13,790 nt of DNA from Methanoregulaceae archaeon (GTDB taxonomy: Archaea; Halobacteriota; Methanomicrobia; Methanomicrobiales; Methanospirillaceae), in NCBI GenBank assembly GCA_028679325.1, contig JAJRBS010000204.1:1-13790 (forward strand). The letters run 5' to 3'. The notes beneath the pieces were generated by a model. It did not search any database, was not told where the DNA came from, and was given only the letters and a program-made list of their open reading frames with translations. Every line of letters starts with the position of its first letter. Within the stretch, counting starts at the first letter, position 1. Positions 7,097 through 13,790 of this stretch are shown here, piece by piece. The translations under genes and the position numbers were made by a program.

Positions 7097-8281
7097 TCAC
7101 ACCTTCTTCCCGAGAATTTCCCATGCCCTGTTCTCCACCAGGTGTGCAACCGTGCGTGCCGGGATGGCTGCCCTTTCAGAAAGGATGGCGACGTCATCGT
7201 ACTCTGGCTTGAGACTGATAATCTCGCCATCGATGCTCCCGATCTTGACCCGTACCGTCATCTCCTGTCCCGAAAGACAGACCGGTACGTCGAGAGAAGT
7301 TCGCCTGGCAACAAACCGGTGCACATTAGGTATGCATCGCACGCCGAGGGTGCCGAGCTCGGCAGCCATGAGGGCTGCCAGCATCTGACTTATTCGGGAA
7401 GGTACGACGACCCTAATCAGGTGGCCCGGTCGTCCTTTCTTCATGATGCAGGGGATGGCGCAGACATCGTATGCCCCCTTCCTGATGAGAATGGAGGTCG
7501 CATGGGCGATTATCTCGCCGTTTACGTCATCAACATTGGTCTCGAGCAGGTCGATAACGTCGCCATCTTCCTGTTCCTTTGTCTCTGCCAGAAAGACCCG
7601 GAGCACGTTGGGAATATTCGGCAGACTTCGTGACCCGGCGCCGTATCCTGTAGCTATGACTGAAAAACCGATATCAGGGAGCTTTGTCCGGGTTGAGAAT
7701 TCGGAGAGAAGGGCTGCGCCAGTCGGAGTACAAAGCTCTCCGTCAGCCTCTTTGCCGATGACCACATCGAGACCGGACTCCTGGAGTATGGCAAGGGTTG
7801 CAGGTGCCGGGACAGGGTAGGTACCGTGGGACCCGGATATCTTTCCTCCGCCTAAAGACACCGGAAGGACCACGCACCCGTCGGGTGCAAGAGAACAGAA
7901 TGCTGTGCAGGAACCAACGACCTCTGCAACGGCATCGTCGGCTCCTACCTCATGGAAATGCGTGATTTCACCGTGAATAGCCATCTCTGCCCGGGAGATC
8001 CGTTCAAAGACCCGGAGAGACATGTCGATGGCCTTACCAGGTGCACAGGCACTTTCTACCCGTGCCGCCACCTCTTCCATCGTTCGGCGGGTATGCCCGG
8101 CCCGTGTTTTCAGGGCGAGGCTTCGGATCCCTGCCCGGTCAACCTCCTGGATCTCCGGTTCTCCAACCACCGAAGCCATTGCTCCGATAACTGCCTCCCG
8201 GTCTGCTCCAAGCTGGAGGAGGGCGGCCGTGATCATATCTCCAGCTGCTCCCCGGAAGGGATCGAAGACAAGGAGTCGCAT
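7097..8281 (-). CDS. larC: LarC-like nickel-insertion protein (nickel-pincer cofactor family)
   Basis: A 394-residue single-frame LarC/DUF111 protein. Family blocks in order: FDPFRGAAGDM (6-16), HFHEVGADDAVAEVVG (108-123), SHGTYPVPAPATL (151-163), CTPTGAALL (184-192), LLETNVDDVNGE (245-256), CIMKKGRPG (278-286) and PEYDD (359-363). In Lactiplantibacillus plantarum, LarC is a CTP-dependent nickel insertase that finishes the nickel-pincer cofactor of lactate racemase and is read through a programmed frameshift. Here both halves are fused in one frame. LarB, LarE and LarA are not in this window, so the acceptor of the nickel is unknown. The known biochemistry makes nickel chemistry the best guess. 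The start is supported by GGTGA four bases upstream. It heads the larC-radB-thioredoxin-ccdA run and is divergent from the Cdc48 gene. Confidence 0.92.
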   Translation of the reverse strand: MRLLVFDPFRGAAGDMITAALLQLGADREAVIGAMASVVGEPEIQEVDRAGIRSLALKTRAGHTRRTMEEVAARVESACAPGKAIDMSLRVFERISRAEMAIHGEITHFHEVGADDAVAEVVGSCTAFCSLAPDGCVVLPVSLGGGKISGSHGTYPVPAPATLAILQESGLDVVIGKEADGELCTPTGAALLSEFSTRTKLPDIGFSVIATGYGAGSRSLPNIPNVLRVFLAETKEQEDGDVIDLLETNVDDVNGEIIAHATSILIRKGAYDVCAIPCIMKKGRPGHLIRVVVPSRISQMLAALMAAELGTLGVRCIPNVHRFVARRTSLDVPVCLSGQEMTVRVKIGSIDGEIISLKPEYDDVAILSERAAIPARTVAHLVENRAWEILGKKV

Positions 8282-8328
8282 AAAATCACCAGTACCTATA
8301 AATCCCTGTGTATATGACTTTTAAGGTA
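8282..8328. promoter_or_regulatory. Compact divergent promoter region between larC and the Cdc48 gene
   Basis: Only 47 bases separate the two starts. Toward the Cdc48 gene, TATAAAT (8297-8303) should start transcription near 8322-8326, giving an almost leaderless message for ATG 8329. Toward larC, the minus strand reads TTAAAAGT (8317-8324), which would start near 8295 and leave a leader of about 13 bases carrying GGTGA (8286-8290). Each predicted start falls inside the other promoter, so the two transcription complexes could compete. TATA calls are by eye. Confidence 0.5.
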
Positions 8329-10749
8329 ATGCCCGAGATTTTTCTGAAGGTCGATTCGGCATATCCCGGCGATCAGGGCGGCGGAAAGGCCAGGCTTGAC
8401 CCCGAAACCATGCTGTACCTGAAAATCTCCCCGGGGGATATCGTTGCAGTCGAAGGCAAACGCCGGACGGTGGCCAAGGTCTGGCGATCACTTGTCGAGG
8501 ACTGGAACCAGAACAAGGTACGGATCGATAACTTCACCCGGACAAATGCGGGGGTGAGCATCGGTGATACCGTCAGGATCTCTCCTATCAAGGATGAGAT
8601 AGAGGCAAGGCGGGTGGTGCTTGCGCCCCCGGTGGACCTGCCGAGAAATATCCCTGTGGCCAATAATCCCAATGTCCTGAATGCATTGATCGATTTTCCG
8701 GTTGTGAAAAACGACTCGGTTCCTATCATGATCGGCCTGCCCTTCCTCCAGCCCCAGATAGTATCCTACAAGGTTGTCGAGATAGACCCGGAACAGGCGG
8801 TCATCATCAGTAAGAACACGGAGGTTGTCTTCTCCGAGAAGCCTGCTGCCGGATTTGAAGGCTTAAAAAGGATCTCCTACGAGGATATCGGAGGCCTGAA
8901 GGATGAGCTTCAGAGAGTGAGGGAGATGATCGAGCTCCCCATGCGCCATCCCGAGCTCTTCCAGAAACTGGGGATAGAACCACCCAAAGGGGTTCTCCTG
9001 TTCGGGCCTCCGGGGACAGGAAAAACTCTTATTGCAAAAGCGGTAGCCAGCGAGAGCGGGGCACACTTCATCTCCATCGCAGGACCGGAGGTGATCTCGA
9101 AATACTATGGCGAGAGTGAACAGAAACTCCGCGAGATATTCGAGGAAGCAGAGGAGAACGCTCCTTCTATCATCTTTATCGATGAGCTTGACTCCATAAC
9201 CCCCCGGAGAGAGGAGGTAACCGGGGAAGTAGAGCGACGGGTGGTAGCCCAGCTCCTGACCATGATGGACGGACTCGAGGAACGCGGGCAGGTGGTGGTC
9301 ATCGGTGCGACCAACCGTGTCGATGCAATCGATCCCGCTCTTCGCCGGCCAGGAAGGTTCGATCGGGAGATCGAGATCGGGGTCCCGAGCGAGCCTGACA
9401 GGATTGATATCCTGAAGATCCATACCCGGGGGATGCCCCTTGCCGGAGACGTTGTTCTCCAGGCCCTCGGGCAACGGACCCACGGTTTTGTCGGAGCTGA
9501 CCTCGCAGCCCTGGCCCGTGAGGCAGCCATCCGTGCTCTCCGGCGCTACCTTCCGGAGATAAACCTCGATGTTGAGGAGATCGCCCAGGAGATCCTCGAT
9601 CGGATGGAGGTTAATTCTGAAGACTTCCGGTCCGCGTTACGGGACGTCAGCCCGAGCGCCATGCGGGAGGTGATGCTTGAGGTCACCCATGTCACATGGC
9701 AGGATGTCGGTGGTCTTGAGGAGGCCAAACAGGAAGTCCGCGAAGCGGTCGAGCTTCCCCTGACAGACCGCATCAGGTTCGAGGAACTCGGGATCAATCC
9801 GCCGAGAGGTGTACTGTTGTACGGACCTCCCGGAACAGGTAAGACTCTGATTGCCAAAGCGGTGGCGAACGAGAGCGGGGCGAACTTCATAGCCATTCGG
9901 GGGCCACAGCTCCTCTCAAAGTGGGTAGGGGAGAGTGAACGCGCCGTCCGTGATGTGTTTAAAAAAGCCCGGCAGGTTGCTCCTTCGATCATCTTCTTTG
10001 ATGAGTTGGACGCGTTGGCTCCTCCGCGGGGATCGGAACTGGGATCGCACGTCATGGAGACAGTGCTGAACCAGATCCTGACAGAGATCGATGGTCTCGA
10101 GGAATTAAAAGACGTGGTGGTTATGGGCGCCACCAACCAACCCACCCTGGTCGATCCTGCCCTCCTGAGGGCCGGCCGGTTCGACAGGCTCGTCTATATC
10201 GGTGAACCGGACCTGACCGATCGGAAGAAAATACTCTCTATACACCTCAGATCCATGCCCCTTGAGAACTCCACCCTCGAGGTTCTCGTAGAACAGACCG
10301 AAAGGTTTGATGATAAGGCTTTTGGTGAAGCTTTTACCCATCTGGGGAATGACCGTAGGGTAACAGCCGATGAAGCAATGTCGGCATTCCGACAGATAGC
10401 GGTGCAGAAAGAAGCCAGGCTGAACAGGGGGCAGCGGCGGAAAGAGCTTCTTGACCAGATGGCCAGGCAGAACCTGACGCTCGTCGATGAGGCGCGGGAT
10501 CGGATATTGAACGAAGTCGCCGGAAAGACGGAGGGGTATGTTGGAGCCGATCTTGAAGGACTCTGCAGGGAAGCAGGCATCTTTGCCATGAGGGAGAATG
10601 CGAGCAATGTCACTCTCCGGCACTTCGAACAGAGCCTGGAAAAGGTCCATCCGACCATGAACGAACGGCTGCGGGAGTTCTACGGCCGCATCCGGCTGCA
10701 CTTCAAGGGGGGTCTTCCCAAGGAAGTACAGCCGCCGGAATACCAGTAA
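8329..10749 (+). CDS. Cdc48/VAT-type AAA ATPase with an insertion in D2
   Basis: An 806-residue double AAA protein, an ATP-driven unfoldase that extracts and unfolds proteins for degradation or remodelling in the cytoplasm. The N domain is about 1-180 (double-psi barrel plus a second lobe). D1: Walker A GPPGTGKT (226-233), Walker B IIFIDELD (281-288), pore loop KYYGE (258-262). D2: Walker A GPPGTGKT (499-506), Walker B IIFFDELD (554-561), pore loop KWVGE (531-535). Arginine-finger blocks RRPGRFDR and RAGRFDR are intact. The D2 helical lid is interrupted: about 90 residues separate MPL (643-645) from GYVGADL (736-742), against about 14 in D1. The C-terminus EYQ has a penultimate Tyr, like a degenerate HbYX proteasome-docking tail. 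ATG 8329 fits the usual N-terminus (MPEIFLKVDSA) and the TATA position; ATG 8314 and GTG 8308 are in frame and cannot be excluded. Confidence 0.96.
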   Translation: MPEIFLKVDSAYPGDQGGGKARLDPETMLYLKISPGDIVAVEGKRRTVAKVWRSLVEDWNQNKVRIDNFTRTNAGVSIGDTVRISPIKDEIEARRVVLAPPVDLPRNIPVANNPNVLNALIDFPVVKNDSVPIMIGLPFLQPQIVSYKVVEIDPEQAVIISKNTEVVFSEKPAAGFEGLKRISYEDIGGLKDELQRVREMIELPMRHPELFQKLGIEPPKGVLLFGPPGTGKTLIAKAVASESGAHFISIAGPEVISKYYGESEQKLREIFEEAEENAPSIIFIDELDSITPRREEVTGEVERRVVAQLLTMMDGLEERGQVVVIGATNRVDAIDPALRRPGRFDREIEIGVPSEPDRIDILKIHTRGMPLAGDVVLQALGQRTHGFVGADLAALAREAAIRALRRYLPEINLDVEEIAQEILDRMEVNSEDFRSALRDVSPSAMREVMLEVTHVTWQDVGGLEEAKQEVREAVELPLTDRIRFEELGINPPRGVLLYGPPGTGKTLIAKAVANESGANFIAIRGPQLLSKWVGESERAVRDVFKKARQVAPSIIFFDELDALAPPRGSELGSHVMETVLNQILTEIDGLEELKDVVVMGATNQPTLVDPALLRAGRFDRLVYIGEPDLTDRKKILSIHLRSMPLENSTLEVLVEQTERFDDKAFGEAFTHLGNDRRVTADEAMSAFRQIAVQKEARLNRGQRRKELLDQMARQNLTLVDEARDRILNEVAGKTEGYVGADLEGLCREAGIFAMRENASNVTLRHFEQSLEKVHPTMNERLREFYGRIRLHFKGGLPKEVQPPEYQ

Positions 10750-10780
10750 GGGGAACTCTCCCCCGGATAACTTTTTTCTC
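10750..10780 (+). terminator. Hairpin plus T-tract terminator after the Cdc48 gene
   Basis: Directly after the TAA, GGGGA (10750-10754) pairs with TCCCC (10759-10763) around an ACTC loop. A T6 tract (10772-10777) and pyrimidine-rich sequence follow. The T-tract alone would suffice for archaeal termination, and the short GC stem may help. Confidence 0.55.
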
Positions 10781-10844
10781 TCTCTTCACCGCGTACAAAA
10801 TGGCGCGACGACCGATAGGGGGTCCAGGGGGCACTCAGCATCAC

Positions 10845-10853
10845 TTTTTTTTT
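10845..10853 (+). terminator. T9 tract, possible second terminator
   Basis: An uninterrupted run of nine T, followed by AAATTA, sits about 95 bases after the Cdc48 stop. Archaeal RNA polymerase terminates at such tracts, so it may catch read-through from the first site. It is also an AT-rich element in an otherwise GC-rich gap. Confidence 0.4.
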
Positions 10854-10895
10854 AAATTACAGATCGAGATCTTCCGCTTCCAGCAAGCCAGGTAA

Positions 10896-10921
10896 GGATC
10901 ACACGGAAAGCTGTCTGATCC
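10896..10921. promoter_or_regulatory. Dyad upstream of the RecA-like gene (possible operator)
   Basis: GGATCA (10896-10901) is mirrored exactly by TGATCC (10916-10921) with 14 bases between. After one mismatch two further pairs are possible. It lies upstream of the AT-rich promoter stretch of the next gene, where an activator or repressor would bind. A smaller repeat, AGATC-GA-GATCT, is just before it at 10861-10872. Confidence 0.3.
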
Positions 10922-10930
10922 GGCCAAACC

Positions 10931-10954
10931 TTATCAATAGCTATAGATTATACT
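10931..10954 (+). promoter_or_regulatory. AT-rich promoter stretch of the RecA-like gene
   Basis: This block contains TTATCAATAG, the 8-base palindrome ATAGCTAT (10937-10944) and ATTATA. Any of these could act as the TATA box, giving starts between about 10957 and 10974. The ribosome site AAGGGGG (10964-10970) favours an upstream choice that keeps it within the leader. Confidence 0.4.
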
Positions 10955-10978
10955 TACGTAACCAAGGGGGCATCATTG

Positions 10979-11563
10979 GTGGCGCAGAACAACAAGCGTA
11001 CAACTGGAGTGTTGGGGCTCGACCCGGCTCTTGAAGGTGGGTTTCCCAAAGGAAAAACCATCATGGTGATGGGCTCTCCCCTGTCAGGCGTGGACCTCAT
11101 GGCCCGGCAGTTCTGGCACGCCGGGGACGAGGAGGGGAGTTATCTCATGCTGGATGGGGAGATAGAAGACGGAATGACAGATGCACGGGATCTCCCCCCC
11201 GACCAGTTTCCCTTGCACTACAAGGGTCAGAGGATTGTCGTGGACTCTCTCTCAACCATTATCCTGAAATTCGGGGTCGAAGCGGCTCTGCGGGTCCTAT
11301 CCGCAGCCCACCGGGAATCGGAAAAGGCCGGATCAAACATCATGTTCATCCTCTATACCGGCATTCACCGGCCCGAAGAGGAGATCCAGATCCTGAGGCT
11401 GGGAGATGTGATCCTTGAACTCCGGTCGGTGACCTTTGTCACCGAGATAGAACGACAGCTTGCCGTCCACAGACTGAAAGGAAGCACTGTACCCAAAAGG
11501 CTGATACCCTTTAACATAACGGAGAAAGGGATAGAGCTCTCCACGACATCACGTGTGGTGTGA
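10979..11563 (+). CDS. Small RecA/KaiC-like protein with a degenerate P-loop
   Basis: A 194-residue, single-domain protein of the RecA/RadA/KaiC superfamily (COG0467-like). The order of elements is kept: TTGVLGLDPALEGGFPKG at the N-terminus, a strand into the P-loop position, Walker B-like RIVVDSLS (85-92), a central helix pair, and the C-terminal RLKG...PFNITEKGIEL typical of KaiC-like domains. The P-loop is GSPLSGVD (32-39): both the lysine and the following Ser/Thr needed to bind and hydrolyse nucleotide are missing, so it is probably not an ATPase. Such stand-alone relatives are common in euryarchaea and usually have no known role; regulation or scaffolding by pairing with another protein is a guess. 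GTG 10979 lies 8 bases after AAGGGGG; TTG 10976, 5 bases after it, is equally possible and adds one residue. It stands alone and ends 3 bases from the convergent methionine synthase gene. Confidence 0.82.
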   Translation: MAQNNKRTTGVLGLDPALEGGFPKGKTIMVMGSPLSGVDLMARQFWHAGDEEGSYLMLDGEIEDGMTDARDLPPDQFPLHYKGQRIVVDSLSTIILKFGVEAALRVLSAAHRESEKAGSNIMFILYTGIHRPEEEIQILRLGDVILELRSVTFVTEIERQLAVHRLKGSTVPKRLIPFNITEKGIELSTTSRVV

Positions 11564-11566
11564 TCG

Positions 11567-12469
11567 TCAGAGGTCCGCCCGTATCTCGAGGACGGCACTG
11601 ACCATACGTCTCAGTTTTTCCCCTGCAGAAGACCTTTCCAGCATCCTGAGGCCGCAGTCAGGGTCAATAAGGAGCTGCTCCGGAGGATAGACCACAAGGC
11701 CCTGCTCGATCCGTTCCCGTATCTGCCCGACTGTTTCTATCTCGGGACGGGAAGAGTCTACGCAACCGAATCCGACCATCTTGCCACCAAAGTCGAAGTC
11801 CCGGCAGATGGCAAGGTTTTCCGGAGACCGGGCAAACTCAAAGTCCAGGATATCGACCGGCATGGCGAGAAGGTCGTCAAGGATCCCTGCCAGGCTTCCG
11901 CAGACGTGAAGGGAAACAGGGATCCGGATGTCCCGGGTCATTACTGTCAGCGCTTCCCGTGCTGCATCTGTTCTCGCGGCGCCGACCGAGAGGACAGGCT
12001 CATCGATCTGGAGCAGGGTCACTCCGGCTTTCTCAAGTGCTGCAGCTTCCCGTGCAAGCGCCCGGGCGAGATCCACGGCCAGCTCCTCCCGGTTCCGGTA
12101 GGCTGGCGTTGAGAGATGGAGGGCATAGGACAGGGTTGTCGGACCGGTGATGATCCCCTTGACTTTCGGGGCCCTGGTCAACGCGTATCGTGTATCGGAA
12201 AGGGTGACGGGACCCGGGGCTGGCGAAACCGGACCGACGACGTCATGTCCACGGACACCGGGAAGAGCTGAAGAAAAGATCTTCACCATGTCCCCCCGGA
12301 CCTGACCATCGGATATAATGTCTATTCCGGCGGCAAGCTGATCGTCTACGGCAGCCCTGACCGCCGCTTTGTACGGGTCAAGTATTGCCCCGAGCCCTCT
12401 TCCGGTGACCACCGGATAACTTCCAACCACCGTAGTCGGAAGCAAGGGGCCGGGAAAGAGACTCTTCAT
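11567..12469 (-). CDS. metE: Archaeal short methionine synthase (MetE C-terminal-type, corrinoid-dependent)
   Basis: A 300-residue TIM-barrel protein matching only the C-terminal catalytic half of cobalamin-independent MetE; the N-terminal folate-binding half is absent. Zinc ligands appear as His188 and Cys190 (SLHVCGS), Glu211 (DFEFA) and Cys272 (DPDCGL). TTVVGSYP at the start, SDGQVRGDM and QIDEPVL are family blocks. The Methanothermobacter homologue takes the methyl group from methylcobalamin rather than from a folate, and this branch of core enzymes has been called MesA. The expected reaction here is transfer of a methyl group from a methylated corrinoid to homocysteine to make methionine; the physiological donor protein is unknown. 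The ATG overlaps the aspS stop as ATGA (12466-12469) and has no ribosome site of its own, so translation is probably coupled to aspS. It is convergent with the RecA-like gene. Confidence 0.92.
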   Translation of the reverse strand: MKSLFPGPLLPTTVVGSYPVVTGRGLGAILDPYKAAVRAAVDDQLAAGIDIISDGQVRGDMVKIFSSALPGVRGHDVVGPVSPAPGPVTLSDTRYALTRAPKVKGIITGPTTLSYALHLSTPAYRNREELAVDLARALAREAAALEKAGVTLLQIDEPVLSVGAARTDAAREALTVMTRDIRIPVSLHVCGSLAGILDDLLAMPVDILDFEFARSPENLAICRDFDFGGKMVGFGCVDSSRPEIETVGQIRERIEQGLVVYPPEQLLIDPDCGLRMLERSSAGEKLRRMVSAVLEIRADL

Positions 12470-13758
12470 GGCGTCAGGCGGTGCCTGTCCCGGGGGAAGA
12501 GAATTGCCTCACGGATATTTCCCAGGGAGAGCATGGTCATGACCAGGCGTTCGGCGCCAAGCCCCCAACCGGCATGGGGAGGCATACCGTACCTGAAGGG
12601 TTCGAGGTAAAACTCGAAATTTTCCGGGTTGAGCCCCTTGGACTGTATCTGCTGTACCAGGAGGTCATGGTCATGGACCCGCTGTGCTCCCGATGAGAGC
12701 TCCATCCTCGGGTGCATCAGATCAAACGCTTTCGAGATCTCCGGGTCCTGCTCGTAGGGCATGGCATAATAGGGCTTGATCGCTGTTGGCCAGTCGACGA
12801 TAAAGTAATGTTCTCCCATGTGTTCTCCAATCGCCTTCTCAGCCGCTGTGCCGATGTCATCGCCGTACTGGATCGATTCCCCGGTTTTTCCGGCCGCGAG
12901 CTCGATCGCCTCTCCGTAAGATAAACGCGGGAAGGGAGTCTTGGGTGTCGGTAGGCGGTCAATCCCGAGCGCCTCCAGGGCACCCTGACAATGCTCACCG
13001 ACATCACGGTAGGTATGGACAACGAGCTCTTCGAGGAGACTCATCACCCCGTGATGATCGGTAAAAGAGACCTCGATATCGATGGATGTGGCCTCGTTCA
13101 GGTGCTTTGTGGTATTGTGTTCCTCGGCCCTGAAGATAGGGCCTACCTCAAAAACCTTCTCGAACCCGGCAGCCATCATCATCTGCTTATAGAGCTGGGG
13201 GCTCTGGTTGAGGAAGGCCTCTTTCTCGAAGTACGCGATGGGAAACAGCTCGGTCCCTCCCTCGGTTGCTGCAGCCACGATCTTCGGACTCGTGATATTG
13301 ATGAATCCCCGGGAAAAAAGGAATTCATTCACCGTTCGCATGACCCTGCTCCGGATCTGGAAGACCGCAGTCACCCGGGGTCGACGGGCATCGAGGAACC
13401 GGGAATCGAGGCGTGTATCCAGCTCGGCAGGGACCTTCTCCGAGACATCGAGAGGAAGGGGGCTCCCGCTCCGGCTCAAAATCTCGAAACAATCGGGAAT
13501 GAGCTCTCTTCCTCCGGGTGCCTTATCAATGGCTTTTACGATACCGGATACACGGACGAGTGACTCCCGAGAGACCTCCTTCATTCCCGATAGTACCGCT
13601 TCGCTGACCTTTTTTTTGGGGACTGTCACCTGGAGGATACCCGTCCTGTCCCGGATGAGGAAGAATGCCAGCCCTCCGAGGTCCCTGACCTCGTGTACCC
13701 ACCCGGCTACCTCAGCACGGCCAGACTCCGGCGAAACCTCCCGTATCGGAATCCGCAT
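12466..13758 (-). CDS. aspS: Aspartyl-tRNA synthetase, probably non-discriminating (Asp/Asn)
   Basis: A complete 430-residue class IIb synthetase of the short archaeal type, without the bacterial GAD insertion. The anticodon-binding OB fold is about 1-100. Motif 1 region is around FINITSPKI (152-160), motif 2 [13 protein letters not shown] (203-215) and motif 3 GWGLGAERL (397-405). [10 protein letters not shown] and QSPQLYKQ complete the active site. In the anticodon domain, His22 (GWVHEV) and Pro81 (DKAPGG) align with Trp26 and Lys85 of the tRNA(Asp)-specific Thermococcus enzyme. His and Pro at these places mark enzymes that also charge tRNA(Asn) with aspartate, which a GatCAB amidotransferase then amidates. 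The start has AGGG (13764-13767) five bases upstream. The short methionine synthase gene follows with a 4-base overlap. Only 32 bases of upstream sequence are visible, so the start of the operon is not known. Confidence 0.96.
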   Translation of the reverse strand: MRIPIREVSPESGRAEVAGWVHEVRDLGGLAFFLIRDRTGILQVTVPKKKVSEAVLSGMKEVSRESLVRVSGIVKAIDKAPGGRELIPDCFEILSRSGSPLPLDVSEKVPAELDTRLDSRFLDARRPRVTAVFQIRSRVMRTVNEFLFSRGFINITSPKIVAAATEGGTELFPIAYFEKEAFLNQSPQLYKQMMMAAGFEKVFEVGPIFRAEEHNTTKHLNEATSIDIEVSFTDHHGVMSLLEELVVHTYRDVGEHCQGALEALGIDRLPTPKTPFPRLSYGEAIELAAGKTGESIQYGDDIGTAAEKAIGEHMGEHYFIVDWPTAIKPYYAMPYEQDPEISKAFDLMHPRMELSSGAQRVHDHDLLVQQIQSKGLNPENFEFYLEPFRYGMPPHAGWGLGAERLVMTMLSLGNIREAILFPRDRHRLTP

Positions 13759-13790
13759 GTAAACCCTGAAGCTATGGGCAGGCAGACCTC

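Noticed and set aside
6559..7212. 217-residue plus-strand frame opposite radB and larC
   Set aside because: It is antisense to two well-supported genes, and its translation shows no domain or composition of its own.
7096..7230. Longer start for radB at 7230
   Set aside because: The extra 45 residues lie inside larC, and ATG 7095 has a well-placed AAGGTG site and the normal RadB N-terminus.
10800..10895. 31-codon frame starting MARRPIGGPGG in the gap after the Cdc48 gene
   Set aside because: It runs through the T9 tract (Phe-Phe-Phe), has no ribosome site and resembles no known protein. The gap is better read as terminator and promoter sequence.
1..13790. Mobile element, CRISPR, defence or phage genes
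   Set aside because: No transposase, integrase, direct-repeat array, toxin-antitoxin pair or nuclease-type frame was found, and composition looks even by eye.

Overview
The window reads as chromosomal core DNA from a methanogenic archaeon. The base composition is GC-rich and the gene set is most like the order Methanomicrobiales, though that assignment is an inference from gene content and composition, not a database match. The methanogen evidence is direct: at the left end are the ATPase that activates methyl-coenzyme M reductase (component A2, AtwA) and, overlapping it by 4 bases, the start of methanogenesis marker protein 3. The rest fits an archaeon: RadB, a Cdc48-type AAA ATPase, ribose-1,5-bisphosphate isomerase, the short archaeal methionine synthase and an archaeal-type aspartyl-tRNA synthetase. 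I see no rRNA, tRNA, CRISPR array, insertion sequence, phage gene or integration scar. Every gene fully inside the window looks intact.

Layout, left to right. (1) 1-2263, minus: atwA then mmp3 (cut by the window edge), with an ATGA overlap and a promoter in front of atwA. (2) 2335-3144, minus: a soluble P-type-ATPase-like HAD phosphohydrolase. It is divergent from the ribose-1,5-bisphosphate isomerase gene (3200-4168, plus); the 55-base gap holds a perfect 6-1-6 palindrome. (3) 4262-5080, plus: dapF (diaminopimelate epimerase). (4) 5148-8281, minus: a tightly packed run in transcription order larC, radB, an exported thioredoxin-like lipoprotein and ccdA. The junctions are a 1-base gap, a 20-base overlap and a 0-base gap, so one transcript is likely. 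(5) 8329-10749, plus: a Cdc48/VAT-type AAA ATPase divergent from larC across a 47-base promoter region. Its D2 module carries an apparent 70-odd-residue insertion. (6) 10750-10978: a 229-base non-coding stretch with a terminator, a T9 tract, a dyad and a promoter. (7) 10979-11563, plus: a small RecA/KaiC-like protein whose P-loop has lost its lysine and its Ser/Thr. (8) 11567-13758, minus: aspS then the short methionine synthase, with an ATGA overlap.

How the genes fit together. AtwA and Mmp3 serve activation of the last enzyme of methanogenesis. DapF, the methionine synthase and AspRS all touch aspartate-family amino acids, but they lie in separate transcription units. AspRS carries His22 and Pro81, the pair associated with non-discriminating enzymes that also make Asp-tRNA(Asn). 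The CcdA/thioredoxin pair is a complete transmembrane thiol relay: a membrane electron carrier plus an exported CxxC lipoprotein. Its operon partners (a nickel-cofactor maturation protein and a recombinase paralogue) give no obvious reason for being together.

No clearly new multi-gene system is visible. The points most worth a second look are the Cdc48 D2 insertion, the dead P-loop RecA-like protein with a dyad upstream, the larC-radB-thioredoxin-ccdA run, and the palindrome between the HAD and isomerase genes.
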